47,558 nucleotides of DNA from Marinobacter halodurans. GTDB lineage: Bacteria > Pseudomonadota > Gammaproteobacteria > Pseudomonadales > Oleiphilaceae. The notes under the pieces were generated by a model. It did not search any database. It was given only the letters and a program-made list of their open reading frames with translations, and was not told where the DNA came from. Positions 45,425-47,558 of this stretch are shown piece after piece. The first letter of the stretch is position 1. Every line of letters begins with the position of its first letter. Where the stretch lies: assembly GCF_004327985.1 (NCBI RefSeq), contig NZ_SJDL01000040.1:1-47558 (forward strand). Reading direction: 5' to 3'. Position numbers and translations under genes: made by a program.

Positions 45425-45693
45425 GATTCGGAGAGGCGTTGCTGGATGGATCGGATGACCGCGTCGGCGATGGCCGATCGGGTGGTTTCTGTCCGGCGGC
45501 CGATGCGCTCCCTTAGCAGAAAGTCGTTGAGCAAACGATCCAGCTCAGCCTGGGCGGAATACGAATCGTCGTCCAACGCCACGGCCCATTGGTTTTCGGT
45601 CTCGTCCAACCGCCATCGCGTTGTCGGCGTGAGCCAATAGAGTGCCTGTCGAACCACCCACTCCGAATAACGTTCCTTGTCTAAATATCGCAC
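45421..45693 (-). CDS. hxsD: His-Xaa-Ser system protein HxsD
   Basis: 90 residues, start GTG 45693, which is the first start codon after an in-frame stop. The signature is DRLLNDFLLRERI, matching the family's LLNDYxLRE motif. The size and position as first gene fit HxsD, which may act like a recognition or scaffold partner (inference). The upstream gap 45694-45860 separates it from the K+ channel and must hold both promoters; a TTGACC -35-like hexamer is seen but no clear -10. Confidence 0.9.
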   Translation of the reverse strand: MRYLDKERYSEWVVRQALYWLTPTTRWRLDETENQWAVALDDDSYSAQAELDRLLNDFLLRERIGRRTETTRSAIADAVIRSIQQRLSES

Positions 45694-45860
45694 AGTTTTT
45701 CATCCAACCCAGCGAGCCGCTGCTTTCCGCAATTCTTCTCGAATCTCTGCAGAGAGAGAGGCACCCATTAATTGTTATCGGTCAAGCGCAACTACTGGCA
45801 TGCATCCAAGACTTCTGAAAATATAGCCTGCTTATGTCGTAATAATAGGCAGAGGACGCC

Positions 45861-46592
45861 ATGCGCACAACTCGACAGACCACTCGTCGTCCGGGCCAGA
45901 CCCAGCTTAACCGGCTGCTTGAGCATCCCGCGTTTGCCATCGGGATTACCCTGCTGATTATCTACTCCGTGTTGAGCTTTTCGTTCCAGACACTGCCCAA
46001 TCTCACATTGGACGAACGGCTGTTCCTACGTTATTCAGAATATGGAGTGGTGGCGGTATTTACGACGGAGTACTTGGCACGCCTCTACGCTGCAGACCGG
46101 CCGTTGCGGTTTGCGTTCAGCTTCTTCGGGGTGGTTGATCTGCTCGCCATACTGCCCTTCTATCTGAGCTTCGCCGTTGATCTGCGGACGCTTCGCATTC
46201 TGCGATTCTTCCGATTGCTGCGTCTGCTGAAACTGACCCGCTACAGCCAAGCTTTGCGTCGTTTCGCGCGCGCGGTTCTGATCGCCAAAGAAGAGCTGGT
46301 TCTTTTCACCTTGGCAAGTGTCATGCTGTTGTACCTGGCCGCCATTGGTATTTACTACTTCGAGCATCCGGCCCAGCCGGAAGCCTTCGGATCCATTTTT
46401 GACTGCCTTTGGTGGGCTGTCGCCACGCTAACGACGGTCGGCTACGGCGATGTTTACCCGATAACCGTTGGCGGCCGGTTGTTCACGTTCGTGATCCTGA
46501 TGGTCGGTTTGGGAATGATTGCGGTTCCCACCGGTATCTTGGCATCGGCGCTGTCGTCTGTTCGCCAAACATCCGATCCAGAGCGACACTAA
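45861..46592 (+). CDS. Voltage-gated potassium channel (Kv/KvAP-like)
   Basis: 243 residues with six membrane segments. The S4 voltage sensor is RTLRILRFFRLLRLLKLTRY (~108-128), the selectivity filter is TLTTVGYGDVYP (~190), and S6 follows (FVILMVGLGMIAVPTGILAS). It conducts K+ in response to membrane voltage. AGAGG lies before the ATG. It is divergent from hxsD and shares its intergenic region; whether it is part of the HXS system is unclear. Confidence 0.92.
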   Translation: MRTTRQTTRRPGQTQLNRLLEHPAFAIGITLLIIYSVLSFSFQTLPNLTLDERLFLRYSEYGVVAVFTTEYLARLYAADRPLRFAFSFFGVVDLLAILPFYLSFAVDLRTLRILRFFRLLRLLKLTRYSQALRRFARAVLIAKEELVLFTLASVMLLYLAAIGIYYFEHPAQPEAFGSIFDCLWWAVATLTTVGYGDVYPITVGGRLFTFVILMVGLGMIAVPTGILASALSSVRQTSDPERH

Positions 46593-46655
46593 GTAGATAA
46601 CGTGACGTTGCGTGCGCGCCCAGCCCGATTAAAGTGATGCGCCCGTCGGGAGCAT

Positions 46656-46748
46656 CTGAACGCTTTGATACCGGTGTTTCAGCAGCTCGATTTGGTACCA
46701 CCGGAGCGCCAACCCTTCGCTACCGCGCCTTGCTCTCAAAGCGTTCAG
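46656..46748. repeat. 13-bp inverted repeat with long spacer
   Basis: CTGAACGCTTTGA (46656-46668) and TCAAAGCGTTCAG (46736-46748) are exact reverse complements around 67 bp, upstream of the insertion sequence. This could be a remnant of another mobile element end. Nothing else is seen in 46593-46787. Confidence 0.5.
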
Positions 46749-46787
46749 GCACTCAGTAGATCAGCGAATTAATCAGACGGGACACTA

Positions 46788-47558
46788 GTGTCCCTTAACA
46801 AAAGTTCGTCGAATTTTTATGGTTAAAGTTTATAATTGCAGAAAGCATCGAGGGAGCTACTGCAATGGGACGACCGGTCACCCCTTTGATTATTACAGAC
46901 GAAGAACGCGATGAGCTCAATGCGTGGGTTCGTCGCCGGCAGATGCCTGCGGCTGAGCAACAACGAGCACGAATGATCCTGTTGAGCACCGAGGGTTTTC
47001 CCGGGCGTGTGATCGGAGAGCGAGTGGGCGTGACGGCCGAAACGGTCAGCAAGTGGCGTAAGCGGTTTGAGCAGTTCCGGGTGGCTGGGCTGACCGATGC
47101 CCCCAGGAGTGGTCGGCCCCGCAGCATTGACGACGACAAGGTGACAGAGGTTATTAACAAAACCCTTCACTCCAAACCCAAAGGTGCGACCCACTGGTCT
47201 ACCCCCCCTGATGGCGAAGGAAGCCGGGCTCAATGCCATGGCCATCAGCCGAATCTGGAGAGCCTTTGGGTTAAAGCCCCACCGCCTGGAGACCTTTAAG
47301 CTGTCGACCGATCCGCACTTTGTGGCCAAGGTCCACGACATTGTTGGGCTGTATATGAACCCACCTGACAGGGCTCGGGTGTTATGTGTGGATGAGAAAA
47401 GCCAGATACAGGCGCTGAACCGGACCCAACTGGCGCTCCCCCTGTCGTTTGGCTATTCAGAGACTCGGACGCACGATTACGTTCGTCACGGCACCACCAC
47501 CCTGTTTGCCGCCTTGGACGTGGCCACCGGTGAGGTTATCGGACGTCTTCACAGGCGA
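46788..47558 (+). mobile_element. IS630-type insertion sequence, left end present, right end outside
   Basis: The left boundary is placed after the TA at 46786-46787, in the centre of the palindrome GGGACAC-TA-GTGTCCC (46779-46794), because IS630 elements duplicate a TA target. The right end is beyond the window, so the boundary cannot be checked against the other terminal repeat. It carries a frameshifted transposase. Confidence 0.65.
46865..47558 (+). pseudogene. IS630-family transposase, frameshifted and truncated by window edge
   Basis: Frame 1 (46865 to ~47202) gives the N-terminal helix-turn-helix: MGRPVTPLIITDEERDELNA, IGERVGVTAETVSKWRKRFE and LTDAPRSGRPRSIDDDKV, up to THWST. At a run of seven C (47202-47208) the natural continuation moves to another frame: [20 protein letters not shown], then [20 protein letters not shown], the DDE catalytic core with its first Asp, to the edge. 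Removing one C joins the frames. GGGAG precedes the ATG. Either it is a dead copy or it needs +1 frameshifting. Confidence 0.85.

Noticed and set aside
47195-47215. Classic -1 programmed frameshift in the transposase
   Set aside because: A -1 slip on the C-run leads straight into TGA; only a +1 (or -2) shift, or a missing C, restores the frame.

Overview
The window looks like a chromosome segment of a GC-rich marine gammaproteobacterium, most like Marinobacter and its relatives. This is judged from gene content and codon style, not from a database search. Pointers are a YadG/YadH exporter, a TrkH channel, an AcpH/RecQ background, fused NADH-dehydrogenase/SelD, a perfect-spacing FliA promoter, and above all a gammaproteobacterial-type dif site at 39871-39898. 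That site would put the replication terminus inside the window.

Layout. 1-7606: a cut-off gene of unknown function, a decayed tRNA-Leu, an orphan sugar-type binding protein, a PadR regulator facing a DUF2306 membrane gene across two palindromic operators, a YadG-YadH-DUF192 operon, a RES-Xre toxin-antitoxin pair, a PilZ protein and a small anchored protein. 7607-8079: two families of GTAG-type REP palindromes. 8080-14528: two unknown genes, then a three-gene PhnCDE-like ABC transporter next to a fused FAD-oxidoreductase/selenide-water dikinase, read as a selenium uptake and activation module. 14668-21066: a phasin/AlgP-like/HhH protein, a second PilZ-like protein, a GNAT-nitrilase fusion, a chemoreceptor with a sigma-28 promoter, and a periplasmic amino-acid-type binding protein. 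21256-33998: ordinary housekeeping and envelope genes (DUF4442, RecQ, acyltransferase, AcpH, esterase, TrkH, DUF1223, lipoprotein, lipid kinase, adenine deaminase, secreted M28 peptidase). 34008-38917: a four-gene lipid A/envelope modification operon (GT2, VTT protein, ArnT-like, EptA-like).

39689-40730 is the most disturbed stretch. It holds dif, a consensus DnaA box, six tandem 20-22 bp repeats, the first ~90 residues of a tyrosine recombinase, and the first ~100 residues of a secreted HNH/DUF1524-type nuclease; the two gene fragments abut almost to the base.

40738-45693 is the standout system: a tightly overlapping His-Xaa-Ser (HXS) operon, hxsD-hxsB-hxsC-hxsA, followed by a small associated membrane protein, a MauG/CcpA-like di-heme protein and the truncated nuclease. 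HxsA carries five tandem His-X-Ser triplets and a peptidoglycan-binding domain. Two radical SAM enzymes and the di-heme enzyme are the likely modifiers. The biochemical product is, as far as I know, not established. A divergent voltage-gated K+ channel and a frameshifted IS630-type insertion sequence running off the right edge complete the window.
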